A stretch of 64,000 nucleotides of DNA from Gammaproteobacteria bacterium (GTDB taxonomy: Bacteria > Pseudomonadota > Gammaproteobacteria > Acidiferrobacterales > SZUA-150): contig JAOUOD010000001.1 of NCBI GenBank assembly GCA_029880545.1, positions 186,001 to 250,000 on the forward strand, read 5' to 3'. The position numbers and the translations under genes were made by a program. The notes under the pieces are model-generated. The model saw only the letters and a program-made list of their open reading frames with translations. It had not been told where the DNA came from and made no database searches. Shown piece after piece: positions 46,043-55,250 of the stretch. How positions within the stretch are numbered: position 1 is the first letter of the stretch; each line of letters opens with the position of its first letter.

Positions 46043-46926
46043 ATGATCACTCTTGGTCTATCCGGTTTGCGCAATCATGATCCCTCTGCAGCGACAGTTG
46101 CTGACGGCGAACCTGTCGTAGCCGCTGAAGAAGCACGTTTCGTTCGCGACAAGCATGCCAAGGGGTGGTTCCCGGTGGCGCCAGCCCGGTTCAGCCTGGA
46201 CGTAGCCCGGGTCAAGCCGGCCGCAGGTTATGTCGGCACCGTCCTGGGCGCCGTATCCTGTGTAGCAACGCAGGAAGGCGACACTGTCAGCAAGATGGAA
46301 CACGTGTACCTGGGCCCGAGCTGTACTGCCGGACAGTGTCGTGCTGCCTGCGAAGCTCGCCAATCAGGGCCCAGGTGGCAGGGTAGTGAAAACGCTGCTG
46401 TCAAAAGCGCGGAGCTGCTGGCTGCAGCAACCCGCTGGCCTGGTTCCGGGGGCGTATGGAGCCTGGTTCGCACGCGCCGGGAAATCGCAGCATCCTGGCT
46501 AACCCGAACCATCGAGGTATGGCGGATCGCGTTAACGCGCAAATCAAGCACCGTGAACACTGGCATCGGTTTTGCCCGGGTGTGCCGAACCGTGTTGCTG
46601 CTGATATCATCCGGACGGATCACCCGGTGTCTTGCATGACCCTTGCTCTTGATGTGAGCCCGGCGTGGAAAGATCGTATTGTCGAGGTCGTGCACGAAGA
46701 TGGCGCGGTGCGAGTGAAATTCGTCACCCGCGATACCAAAGCACGGTATTACGAGCTGATCGAAGAGCGGCTAAAACATACCGGAAATGGTGTCATGGTC
46801 AATACCTCGTTGAACCATCGTGGTACACCAATGGTGTGCAGCCCGACTGCTGGCCTGAGCATGTTTTTCGGATCAGGCCTGCAATACCTGATTATCGAAG
46901 ACGTGCCGGTTACAAAGGAATTATGA
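46043..46926 (+). pseudogene. decayed carbamoyltransferase (NodU/CmcH family)
   Basis: The 5' part encodes LGLSGLRNHDPSAATVADGE followed by EEARFVRDKHAKG, the N-terminus of carbamoyltransferases. About 90 codons later comes VYLGP and then, in a different frame (from about 46456), APGNRSILANPNHRGMADR and VMVNTSLNHRGTPMVCSP, which belong to the C-terminal part of the same family. Intact members are about 550-620 residues; here there are about 290 codons, with most of the central region missing and a frame change near 46440-46460. So the gene is almost certainly inactive. Carbamoylation of a heptose or other surface sugar would fit this LPS-core context. The last codons overlap the next gene's start (ATGA), the arrangement expected of an old operon. 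Confidence 0.82.
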
Positions 46927-47915
46927 ACATCCTGGTGATTCACAGTCGCGATCTCGAGAAAGGCAGTACCCGGTTTCGGGTAGTGCAGTACCAGCCATGG
47001 TTGCAGTCGCAAGGCGTGCACGTTGACTACGTTAATCGGAAGTTGCTGGGCAAAATGCTCAACCGCATCAGCGATTACGATGTCATCATTAACCAGAAGT
47101 GCCTGTTGCGCATGGGGCTGCAAAAACAGCTTCGCGCACATGCGAGGCGCCTGGTGTTTGATTACGACGACGCCATTTATACGCGACCTGGCAAGCCCTA
47201 TGGACTGATTACCGGTTTTCGTGTTCGTCGGCGCATGGCTTACTGGATGCGCCATGCCGATATTGTTACTACGTCCAGTGAATACCTTGCCAATTATGCG
47301 CGAAGGTACCAGGACGACAGTCGTGCCAGGGTGCAGGTATTGCCCATGGGTGTCGACCTGTCATTGTGGAGCCCCGATACATCGCGCCGGTCAGAAAAAA
47401 TCGTACTGGGCTGGGCCGGGGCGCCGGTCAACCTGAAGCACATTGAGCGACTGGAACCGGTGTTGAAGGCGGTACTGGATCGACATAGCAATGTCGAAGT
47501 AGCGGTGTTTTCCGGTGACAAGCCGAAATTGTCGATACCGCATCGCTACGTTCCCTACCGCGATGGCGGTGAGCCGGAATTCATCCGTGGTCTTGATGTT
47601 GGTCTGTTGCCACTGGTAGATGATGAGCATGCACGCGGCAAGTCACCCATCAAGGCTATTCAGTACCTGGCCTGCGGCGTACCGGTCGCAGGTAATGTCT
47701 ACGGCGCCACTGCCGAAATAGTGAACAGCGATAACGGCATTGCTGTAGAATCCGAATCTCAATGGCTGGATGCGCTGGAACGACTGATAACAGATGCCGG
47801 CCTGCGAAAAAGGCTGGGTGAATCCGGTCGACAACATATTGAACAACATAACGATCGCTCGGTCTTGCAGCAGCAACTGCTAAAAGCTGTCAGCGGTCGA
47901 GAGTACGGAGAGTAA
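46923..47915 (+). CDS. GT4-like glycosyltransferase
   Basis: This 330-residue protein starts MNILVIHSRDLEKGSTRFRV. It has features of family 4 glycosyltransferases: VFDYDDAIYTRPG (acidic), VLPMGVDLSLWSP, LGWAGAPVNLKHIERL, and LLPLVDDEHARGKSPIKAIQYLACGVPV near the C-terminus, including the G-K-S-P-I-K motif. It probably transfers a sugar to the LPS core or a surface glycan; donor and acceptor are unknown. The ATG at 46923 overlaps the stop of the carbamoyltransferase pseudogene and has an AAAGGA ribosome-binding site. Confidence 0.82.
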   Translation: MNILVIHSRDLEKGSTRFRVVQYQPWLQSQGVHVDYVNRKLLGKMLNRISDYDVIINQKCLLRMGLQKQLRAHARRLVFDYDDAIYTRPGKPYGLITGFRVRRRMAYWMRHADIVTTSSEYLANYARRYQDDSRARVQVLPMGVDLSLWSPDTSRRSEKIVLGWAGAPVNLKHIERLEPVLKAVLDRHSNVEVAVFSGDKPKLSIPHRYVPYRDGGEPEFIRGLDVGLLPLVDDEHARGKSPIKAIQYLACGVPVAGNVYGATAEIVNSDNGIAVESESQWLDALERLITDAGLRKRLGESGRQHIEQHNDRSVLQQQLLKAVSGREYGE

Positions 47916-47920
47916 CCCGG

Positions 47921-48643
47921 TTGGCAAATATCATCACCCGTTTGTTGAACAGCGCGATGCTGGGTCGAGGCGGAAACCTGCAATCGTTTGAAGATCCGTA
48001 TCAGGCGGTGGCCCGACTGCTGCGTCACGAAAACGTGACCGGCATACTCGATGCCGGCGCCAGTCATGGCAGGGTAACGGACCGATTCATGCGCCTGTTT
48101 CCCGAAGCCCAGGCCTACGCCTTTGAGCCCAATCCCATGTACCGGGATCGCCTGGAAGCGCGAGCAGCGCAGGACAAAAACTTCCATCCGCAGTATTACG
48201 CGTTGTCGGACAAGCCCGGATCGCTGGAGTTGCATGTAGCCGAGTCACCGGGTATTACCTCGCTGTTCAGGCCATCAGCCAAGTTGCATGACATGTATCC
48301 GGACAAGGCCAGGGAAAAACAGGCGATTATTGTTGATGTCACTACTATTGATGAATGGGCCAGGAACCTTGGCAACCCGGAAATCCAGTTCATGAAGTTC
48401 GATATCCAGGGCGGCGAAGTCAATGCGCTGAAGGGTGCGGCAGATACTATCGCACGCGGCACAAAGCTCATTTATACGGAAATCCTTTTTAACTCGCTTT
48501 ATGATGAAGGTGGCCTGTACACGGATATCGACCGGGTGCTGCGCGACTACGGGTTCCAGATATACAATATCTACAAGCCACGGACTGACGACCAGGGCCG
48601 CATTATGTGGGCCAACGCGATCTTTACCAGGCAGATTGATTAA
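47921..48643 (+). CDS. FkbM family methyltransferase
   Basis: This 240-residue SAM-dependent methyltransferase has GILDAGASHGRVTDRFMRLFPEAQAYAFEPNP, the SAM-binding region, and the FkbM-typical MKFDIQGGEVNALKGA and IDEWARN. FkbM-type enzymes O-methylate sugars or polyketides; here a sugar of the surface glycan is the likeliest target. It starts at a TTG (47921), five bases after the previous stop; a start further in is possible. Confidence 0.85.
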   Translation: MANIITRLLNSAMLGRGGNLQSFEDPYQAVARLLRHENVTGILDAGASHGRVTDRFMRLFPEAQAYAFEPNPMYRDRLEARAAQDKNFHPQYYALSDKPGSLELHVAESPGITSLFRPSAKLHDMYPDKAREKQAIIVDVTTIDEWARNLGNPEIQFMKFDIQGGEVNALKGAADTIARGTKLIYTEILFNSLYDEGGLYTDIDRVLRDYGFQIYNIYKPRTDDQGRIMWANAIFTRQID

Positions 48644-48670
48644 CGACCGGTACACTATCAGGATGTAATC

Positions 48671-49393
48671 ATGTTGAAAAAGCTGAAACAGTATTCCCAC
48701 AGGTTGATGGCGCCACTGCATCGAAAGGAAGCCATTCGCCAGATTCGACAAATGGAAAAGAAGCTGATTTCGCCCAAGACCCGTTTTGCCATTCCATTTG
48801 TGTTTCGTGGCAAGGGGTTGTTTCGCCGTATCGAGCCAAGGCAAAACCCGTTTGAAATCGAATCATTGTATGACCGGGTCGCCGAACTGAAACCGCAACG
48901 GGTGCTGGAAATCGGTACCGCCCGCGGCGGCACCTTGTACCTGTGGATGCAGGCGGCCAGCGCTGATGCAGAACTGGCCAGTGTCGATCTTCCCGATGGC
49001 GATTTTGGCGGCGCTTACCCCCTGGCACGCGTGCCGTTTTACCAGGCGTTTCCTCGTCCTAACCAGAAACTGACCCTGCTGCGCACAGATTCGCACCTGC
49101 CGGAGACACTGGACAAGGTGAAGGCATGTTTCAGTGCGCCGGTTATTGACTTTGCGTTTATTGATGGCGATCACACGTATGAAGGCGTAAAGCAGGACTT
49201 TGAAACTTACGCGCCACTGGTAAGAAAGGGCGGCCTGGTAGCGTTTCATGATATCCTGCCGCGCCCGGCTGAATCCGGCATCAAGGTGGATCAGTTCTGG
49301 AATGAAATCAAGAATAACTATGAATACGAAGAGTTTATCGGTTCACCGGAAACCGGTCGTGCCATTGGCATAGGCCTGCTTCGTATCAAGTAA
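48671..49393 (+). CDS. CmcI-like class I methyltransferase
   Basis: The 240 residues include VLEIGTARGGTLYLWMQAAS, VDLPDGDFGG, FIDGDHTYEGVKQDFETY and GGLVAFHDILP, the pattern of the cephalosporin hydroxylase/CmcI-like methyltransferases frequent in glycan clusters. The aspartates of DGDHTYE would bind metal and substrate. It probably modifies a surface sugar together with the FkbM-type enzyme. The start ATG at 48671 follows an AGGATG sequence. Confidence 0.78.
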   Translation: MLKKLKQYSHRLMAPLHRKEAIRQIRQMEKKLISPKTRFAIPFVFRGKGLFRRIEPRQNPFEIESLYDRVAELKPQRVLEIGTARGGTLYLWMQAASADAELASVDLPDGDFGGAYPLARVPFYQAFPRPNQKLTLLRTDSHLPETLDKVKACFSAPVIDFAFIDGDHTYEGVKQDFETYAPLVRKGGLVAFHDILPRPAESGIKVDQFWNEIKNNYEYEEFIGSPETGRAIGIGLLRIK

Positions 49394-49406
49394 TCTGTCC
49401 ACGGTG

Positions 49407-50909
49407 TTACCGGCGCAAGGTCCTGTATAAAAGCACCTGGCCGGATTTGCCGGCAAACTCCCTGACCAGTTCGCCGGCGCTTTCCGCATTGATCTTGCCT
49501 GTATCCGTCTTGCGACCAGCCTTGCCGACAATGGCGAAGTAATCTGATTGCCGAATTTTTTTCCAGCTGTTGTAGCCGGGTCCAATGGCAATGTTCCGGC
49601 TGTCTTTTGCCATATGACTGTGCCCGGCATGGTACAGCAGGGTTGTGCTGTTGCTGGCAATAACGGCACTGTGATCAATGTTGCCGGCAATCCAGTCAGC
49701 AGCTTCACGAATATGCGGTTTGGACTCACCGTGGGACAGTTGTTGCAACGCCGATACAGTAATGAACAGTACGACAATAACTGAAATGGTTTTCATGCCT
49801 TTGCCGGCAAGCCGGAAGTTGTCGGCAAGGTAATTCAGCGAATACACCGCCGGGAATAACAGCATTACCACCACTGACAACGTATAGCGACCAACCACAA
49901 GATGCGTGGTTAACATGCTGCCAAACAGGATTAACAGGTTGAGGCCGACGATCATTACGAACAGGCGTCGTACATCGGGTTGATTGAACGGCGGCAACTT
50001 CAATAATCCGTGGATCGACAGTGCGCCGTAAATAATGGTTACCCGGTTGATAACAGTCTTGACCAGGATGGCAAGGAAGCCGGACAGGATAAACAGCCAG
50101 GCATCGTCCGCGTTGTACTTTACCAGTACACCGGTGCTGACCATGTCCGCCTTTTGGCGCAACGCGGAAAGAAAATAAGTGCTGCTTTGCATGAAAAATT
50201 TGAGGCCGCTGGTGTTTTCCGGGACAACGCGGGTATACCAGAAATACATGGCAACCAGGCCGCCGGCTGCAAACACCAGGCCCAGTGTCAGTAACAGCTT
50301 CCAGTGACGGGATAACGGTCCGGTGGCTGCCAGCAGCAGTATCGGCAGGGCTGCGACATAGACCATGCCCTCAAAACGAAACAGTCCGGAAACAAACAGT
50401 CCGGCAATGGCAAAATACAGCCACCGCCGTTCGCGGCGCAGTGCATACACCAGCAGGTTGCCCATGCCCAGCGTGAAAAACGCGACAAAACCGTGGTCAC
50501 GAATAATCATGCTGCTGTATTTCAGCAATGCCGGGTGCAGCAACAACACCACGGCGGCGATAGTCATGATCTGCCGGTCTGCGCCCAGGCGGTAAATGGT
50601 GACCAGGAATGCCCAGGCAAAGACAGCAAACAACAGGCCGTTGACGATGTAGGCGGAGGCGACAATGCCCGGTGCCAGCAGCGCCTGCACTAGGGCGATA
50701 AGCATTGAATAAAGCATCATCGAATACAGGCTGAAGGCATATTGCCAGTCGCCGTTGATGATGGCGTCGGCCATTTCCAGGTAGCGAATGGCGTCATTGT
50801 TCACCACCGTGTCACGCACTGATTGCCAGGCCAGCAGCACAAGGCCGATGATCAGCGTCAGTATCAGGATGCGGCGGAAGTCGCCAGGGGTAACCGGGTT
50901 TGCCTGCAT
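49407..50909 (-). CDS. polytopic membrane protein, ArnT/PMT-like glycosyltransferase candidate
   Basis: This 500-residue protein has about eleven hydrophobic segments from residue 14 to 410, then a soluble region of about 90 residues. Early residues VVNNDAIRYLEMADAIINGDWQ resemble the acidic first loop of GT-C glycosyltransferases (ArnT/PMT type: an Asp before the second segment). That supports a role in adding a lipid-linked sugar to lipid A or the core in the periplasm. It is transcribed opposite to its neighbours, convergent with the methyltransferase gene and divergent from waaA. The family assignment is tentative. Confidence 0.65.
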   Translation of the reverse strand: MQANPVTPGDFRRILILTLIIGLVLLAWQSVRDTVVNNDAIRYLEMADAIINGDWQYAFSLYSMMLYSMLIALVQALLAPGIVASAYIVNGLLFAVFAWAFLVTIYRLGADRQIMTIAAVVLLLHPALLKYSSMIIRDHGFVAFFTLGMGNLLVYALRRERRWLYFAIAGLFVSGLFRFEGMVYVAALPILLLAATGPLSRHWKLLLTLGLVFAAGGLVAMYFWYTRVVPENTSGLKFFMQSSTYFLSALRQKADMVSTGVLVKYNADDAWLFILSGFLAILVKTVINRVTIIYGALSIHGLLKLPPFNQPDVRRLFVMIVGLNLLILFGSMLTTHLVVGRYTLSVVVMLLFPAVYSLNYLADNFRLAGKGMKTISVIVVLFITVSALQQLSHGESKPHIREAADWIAGNIDHSAVIASNSTTLLYHAGHSHMAKDSRNIAIGPGYNSWKKIRQSDYFAIVGKAGRKTDTGKINAESAGELVREFAGKSGQVLLYRTLRR

Positions 50910-50985
50910 GGGGTTTTAGGTCGCGGCTTCAGATTAAGGTGGCGGCAGTATATCATTGGCCGCCGATTTCGCTCAAAATCCGCTT

Positions 50986-52284
50986 ATGCAACGCTTACTG
51001 TACAGCATCGTGTTTTACCTGGTTTCGCCCCTGTTTATTGTGCACCTGCTTGTGCGTGGCCTGGGTAACCCGGCTTATTGGCGGCGATGGCCGGAGCGTT
51101 TTGGTCTTGGGTCTGCCGTGAACACACCCGGCTCCCTGATCTGGATTCACGCCGTATCCGTGGGCGAAACCCGTGCCACCCAGCCCCTGGTCGCGGCGTT
51201 GCGACAGCACTATCCCGACCACCGTATCCTGTTGACTACGACAACACCGACCGGGTCGGACCAGGTACGGCTGCTCTATGGTGACACGGTCGATCATTGT
51301 TACATGCCCTACGACCTGCCCGGCGCGATTCGTCGTTTCCTGCGACGTTGGCAGCCATCGCTGGCCATCATCATGGAAACGGAAATCTGGCCCAACCTGT
51401 TCCAGCAATGTCGTGCGCGTAATATCGCGCTGTGCATGATGAATGTGCGTATATCGGACAAATCATTCGGGGGCTATCAGCGTTTCGCGCCCCTGGTGAG
51501 GTTGGCACTTTCCGATGCGGCACTGATCATGGCGCAAACCGCAACAGACCGGAAACGCTTGCAGGCCCTGGGCGCCAGGAGTGACAGCCTGCATGTTACC
51601 GGCAGCATCAAGTACGATCTCAGTGTCAGTGACGAGGTGCGAATCAAGAGCCGTGATATCCATGAGCAATGGGGTACACGCCGTGCCATCCTGCTGGCCG
51701 CCAGTACCCATGATGGTGAAGAACAACAACTGTTGACGGTATACCGTCGGCTGAAACAGCAATATGGCAACTTGTTGCTGGTATTGGTGCCACGACATCC
51801 CGAGCGTTTTGACGCCGTAACCCGGCTGGCGCAGTCGGAGAAATACAAGGTCATGCGCAGAACCCGGCAGCAGGGACAACCGCTGTCCGCTGACGTCGAT
51901 ATACTTGTCGGCGATACCATGGGTGAACTGCAGGCGTTTTACGGTGCCTGCACGCTGGCATTTGTTGGCGGCAGCCTGGCGGAAATTGGCGGACACAATA
52001 TTCTCGAAGCCGCTGCCCTGGGCGTGCCCACGTTGGTCGGTCCGCATGTAAGCAACTTTCGCGATATCACCCGCGACGCGGTTGCCGAAGGCGCCACCGT
52101 GCAGGTGGACAATGCCGACCAGCTATTTGATGTTATTGATGGACTGCTGGCTGATCCGGCAGCATGCAATGCCATGGCCAATGCCGCGCGTGATCTTGTT
52201 GAAAACAACCGTGGCGCACTGGCCAGCAGCCTGCGATTGATTGAATCGGTTTATCCCGGTGCAAAAACCGGGATCAGTGAATAA
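50986..52284 (+). CDS. waaA: 3-deoxy-D-manno-octulosonic acid transferase (Kdo transferase)
   Basis: WaaA transfers Kdo from CMP-Kdo to lipid IVA. The 432-residue protein begins with a membrane segment (MQRLLYSIVFYLVSPLFIVHL). It has the characteristic IWIHAVSVGETRATQPL, IIMETEIWPNLF, MNVRISDKSFGGYQRF and FVGGSLAEIGGHNILE. The ATG at 50986 fits the family N-terminus; the longer frame from 50956 adds ten residues. It is convergent with the NTF2-like gene, and the two overlap by 11 bases at their 3' ends. Confidence 0.96.
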   Translation: MQRLLYSIVFYLVSPLFIVHLLVRGLGNPAYWRRWPERFGLGSAVNTPGSLIWIHAVSVGETRATQPLVAALRQHYPDHRILLTTTTPTGSDQVRLLYGDTVDHCYMPYDLPGAIRRFLRRWQPSLAIIMETEIWPNLFQQCRARNIALCMMNVRISDKSFGGYQRFAPLVRLALSDAALIMAQTATDRKRLQALGARSDSLHVTGSIKYDLSVSDEVRIKSRDIHEQWGTRRAILLAASTHDGEEQQLLTVYRRLKQQYGNLLLVLVPRHPERFDAVTRLAQSEKYKVMRRTRQQGQPLSADVDILVGDTMGELQAFYGACTLAFVGGSLAEIGGHNILEAAALGVPTLVGPHVSNFRDITRDAVAEGATVQVDNADQLFDVIDGLLADPAACNAMANAARDLVENNRGALASSLRLIESVYPGAKTGISE

Positions 52285-52699
52285 CCACCGGTCGTGGTTC
52301 GCTCTGGCTGACGCGTCGATCTACTGCCGAGCCATGATGGCTGATCATGTGCCAGCTGCCGTTGGCATAATGATAGATGTTGGTAGCAATTACCGGCGGG
52401 TGTTCGCGATCATCTTCAGGTATGGTCAGGTACTCATGCACCACTGACACAACAATGTCACCATACTCAAGCCGGTTGCGGATCTCGATTTCAATTTCGA
52501 TTTCCGGCGCATTGTCAAAAATCTCTTCCCAGCTGATCAGGATACTGTTGAGGTCACCGAGTTCAGGTGTCATCGGGTGCACGCAGTTGATTTCACCGTG
52601 ACGAAACCAGACTTCTGACATGGCTTCCATATCGCCTTCCTGAAACGCCTGGTAAAACGCGTCTTCAACATCGTCAACAGTTTTGAATATTCGGCTCAT
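52274..52699 (-). CDS. NTF2-like fold protein (SnoaL-type)
   Basis: This 141-residue protein starts MSRIFKTVDDVEDAFYQAFQEGD and has the pattern of NTF2-like/SnoaL domains: an N-terminal helix, MSEVWF with a following HGEINCVHP, and YHYANGSWHMISHHGS near the end. Such domains bind small ligands or act as simple enzymes; the function here is unknown. Its ATG overlaps the tolC stop (ATGA), so it is the last gene of the pcm-rhodanese-tolC operon. Its 3' end overlaps waaA from the opposite strand. Confidence 0.8.
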   Translation of the reverse strand: MSRIFKTVDDVEDAFYQAFQEGDMEAMSEVWFRHGEINCVHPMTPELGDLNSILISWEEIFDNAPEIEIEIEIRNRLEYGDIVVSVVHEYLTIPEDDREHPPVIATNIYHYANGSWHMISHHGSAVDRRVSQSEPRPVVIH

Positions 52700-54048
52700 C
52701 GGATGGCGTCCCCGATTTCGTACAGGTCGTTATCGTTCAGCGAGCCTGCCAGTTGCTTGAGCTTGAGCAGTGCCTGTATCACATCATAGCGTGCATTGGC
52801 GTAATCGCGGCGTGCGGCAAACAGGTCCCGTTGTGCATCAAGCACATGCTGGTTGGTATTGATACCGGCGCGAAAACCGGCAAGCTTGGCGTCGATGACA
52901 CTGTTATGCGCCTTGACCGACTGCGCCAGTGCATCGAGCTTGCGTTTGCCACTGGCCACGCTTTGAAACGCTTCGCGGGTGTCGCGCACCAGTTCTCGCT
53001 TCAGCTGTTCCTGTTGTTGCTGCTCGGCTTCGTAGCGTAACCGGGCTTCGCGTGTCTGGATCAAGGTGCTGCCACCCTGGAACAGGGGCAGCTTCAGTTC
53101 CAGGTTGTACTCGGTGGCTTCGTAATCGGTTTCGGTATCCGGCAGCGCCAGGCTGCCATCAGCCTTGCGCCGGTAACGCTCACCACTGACACTGAGTCGC
53201 GGGTAGTGACCGGCACGCTGGCGACTGATTTCCTGCCGGGCGGCATCGGTCCCGGCTTCGCCTGCCAGTAGCGCGGCATTGTGCTGCATTGCCTGCTCAA
53301 TCCAGTTGTTCATGTTGTCCGGCTCGGGATTCGGGATCACAAAATCATCGCGCAACGGAATTACGTCGTCGATGGTTTCGCCACTGAGAATATGCAGGTC
53401 ATCACGGGCTCGATCCAGCGCTACCTGCCGTTCAATCACGCGCGCATCCACCAGCGCCAGCCGGGCCTCGGCTTCATAGGTTTCGGTCACCGCGGCCATA
53501 CCTACCTCAAGCCGCGCCCGTGCCAGTGCTGCCTGTTCCTTCAGTGCCGCCTGCTCGGCCTGGGTCAGCGCCAGTTCCTCGCGCGAGCGCAGAAAGTCAA
53601 AGTAAATACGGGTAACCCGAAGAATAAGGCCCTGCCGGGCGGCGAGCAGTTGTGCATCGGCCCGGCGCCGAATAGCGCCGGCCTGCGACAAGCCGGCAAA
53701 GGCACGGGCATCAAACAGTGTTTGGTCAACGGTAAGCGAGTACGAATCCGCCTGCGATTCGTTGGTGGCGACAGTTTCGGTTGTGCCGCCCGGGTTGGTG
53801 GTCAGGCTTTCTTCCAGGTGTTGCCGGTTGGCGCTGGCATTGACTTGCGGCAACAGCGCACTGCGCGCCAGCGGCAATGCCTGGCCATCAGCCTCGGCTC
53901 GCTGACTGGCGGCGAGGTAGGCCGGGTCACGGGTGATGGCGGTGCGGTACAGTGTGCGCAGGTCCCAGGCGGTGCCGGGAACGGGTTCGGCGGCCACTGC
54001 GGCCAGGTTGAGCACCAGGCCGGCGGCCAGCATGGCGCCGGCCAGCAT
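52696..54048 (-). CDS. tolC: TolC family outer-membrane channel
   Basis: TolC forms an outer-membrane/periplasmic tunnel for efflux pumps and type I secretion. The 450 residues have a signal peptide (MLAGAMLAAGLVLNLAAVAAEP). Two duplicated halves follow, each with long helices, and the family motifs include LRTLYRTAITRDPAYLAA, ALLPQVNASANRQH, and ETDYEATEYNLELKLPLFQGGSTLIQT in the second half. The ATG at 54048 lies four bases after the rhodanese stop; upstream frames would run into that gene. Order waaA-tolC-rhodanese-methyltransferase is common in gammaproteobacteria. Confidence 0.92.
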   Translation of the reverse strand: MLAGAMLAAGLVLNLAAVAAEPVPGTAWDLRTLYRTAITRDPAYLAASQRAEADGQALPLARSALLPQVNASANRQHLEESLTTNPGGTTETVATNESQADSYSLTVDQTLFDARAFAGLSQAGAIRRRADAQLLAARQGLILRVTRIYFDFLRSREELALTQAEQAALKEQAALARARLEVGMAAVTETYEAEARLALVDARVIERQVALDRARDDLHILSGETIDDVIPLRDDFVIPNPEPDNMNNWIEQAMQHNAALLAGEAGTDAARQEISRQRAGHYPRLSVSGERYRRKADGSLALPDTETDYEATEYNLELKLPLFQGGSTLIQTREARLRYEAEQQQQEQLKRELVRDTREAFQSVASGKRKLDALAQSVKAHNSVIDAKLAGFRAGINTNQHVLDAQRDLFAARRDYANARYDVIQALLKLKQLAGSLNDNDLYEIGDAIR

Positions 54049-54052
54049 TGAC

Positions 54053-54373
54053 CTAGTAGGTTTCCATGTACGGATCAAGTTGCCGTGCCCAGGCGTCAAT
54101 GCCACCACGCAGGTTGTGCAGGTGTTCAAACCCGGCGCGTTGCAGCATGACCGCAATATGTTGGCTCCTGATTCCATGGTGACATATCACCACGGTTTCG
54201 CGTTGCGGGTCCAGCTCGGTGAGGCGGTTCATGACTGAACCCATAGGCATGTGTACCGAGTCGGGTAATCGACAGATGTCACATTCCCAGGGTTCACGGA
54301 CATCCAGAATCAGAGGTTTATCGTCGCGGTCCAGGCGTTGTTTCAACTCCTGGACCGTCAGCTGGTTGATCAT
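54053..54373 (-). CDS. rhodanese-like sulfurtransferase domain protein
   Basis: This 106-residue single-domain rhodanese has LILDVREPWEC, and the active-site loop VVICHHGIRS, with Cys at the catalytic position. It is therefore probably an active sulfurtransferase, or a phosphatase-like relative. Homologs are found next to tolC and a PCMT-type methyltransferase, suggesting a conserved but undefined relation to the envelope. The ATG at 54373 lies 21 bp after the methyltransferase stop. Confidence 0.9.
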   Translation of the reverse strand: MINQLTVQELKQRLDRDDKPLILDVREPWECDICRLPDSVHMPMGSVMNRLTELDPQRETVVICHHGIRSQHIAVMLQRAGFEHLHNLRGGIDAWARQLDPYMETY

Positions 54374-54394
54374 GCGCCGCTGTCGGGCCAGGTC

Positions 54395-55057
54395 CTAGAA
54401 CTGAAACTGCCTGGAAGGGATGGCGTTTTTCAGTGGCGGCAGCGAGGTTTCAAACAATACCAGGCTGCCCCAATGTTCGTCATTAATGCGTGTTACCAGG
54501 CGCGCTTCCATCACCGGCGCATCACCGATTACGGCAAACAGGCGACCACCCTTGGTGAGCGTTTCCTTGAAGCTTTCCGGCAAAACCGGCAATGACCCGG
54601 TCAGCACAATCACGTCATAAGGCTGGTGTGAATCCCAGCCGCGGGCGCCGTCACCCTGTTCAATAGTGACGTTGGTAATGTCGTGCGCTTTCAGGCGGGC
54701 TTCGGCGGCTGCTGCCAGGTCAGCATCCAGTTCAACGCTGTATACGTGTTTGCCCAGTTGCGCCAGCAGTGAGGTCAAATGACCGGAACCGGTACCAATT
54801 TCGAGGATCGTGTCTGTCGCCTTGATATCCAGCGCCTGCAGCATCTTGCCTTCCATTTGCGGAGTAAGCACATACTCGCCATTGCCCATGGGGATGGCAG
54901 TATCGGAATAGGCGCAATTTTTGAAGGCTTCGGGCACGTAGTCTTCGCGCGGCGATCCGGCGAACACTTTGAGCACCTTGTGATCCAGCACGTTCCAGGT
55001 GCGAATTTGCTGTGAAACCATGTTATGGCGTGCGATGGCGGTATTGGACTGGGTCAT
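54395..55057 (-). CDS. protein-L-isoaspartate O-methyltransferase-like protein
   Basis: The 220-residue protein has the SAM-binding motif ILEIGTGSGHLTSLLAQLG and N-terminal HNMVSQQIRTWNV, then SPREDYVPEAFKN, like PCMT/Pcm enzymes that repair isoaspartyl residues. The canonical ISQP motif following the N-terminal part is replaced by VLTPQM, so its substrate may differ from isoaspartate. The ATG at 55057 has an AGGAG ribosome-binding site; the frame from 55096 adds 13 residues. It heads the operon with the rhodanese, tolC and NTF2-like genes. Confidence 0.85.
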   Translation of the reverse strand: MTQSNTAIARHNMVSQQIRTWNVLDHKVLKVFAGSPREDYVPEAFKNCAYSDTAIPMGNGEYVLTPQMEGKMLQALDIKATDTILEIGTGSGHLTSLLAQLGKHVYSVELDADLAAAAEARLKAHDITNVTIEQGDGARGWDSHQPYDVIVLTGSLPVLPESFKETLTKGGRLFAVIGDAPVMEARLVTRINDEHWGSLVLFETSLPPLKNAIPSRQFQF

Positions 55058-55250
55058 GCTGCTCTCCTGGTTCATTATTATGGCAGGGGTCGCCATTAGA
55101 CTGCTCGCAGGCTGGATAGACTACGATCTTTGGCCGGCATCGGCAAGAAACCGCGGCGGGATCATCCCAAAATCTGAATTCGCGTGGATAAGGCCTGTTT
55201 ATGGTGTGGCGACTGGCGTTGCAGGGTCGGTCCGAACCGGAATGACCGGG

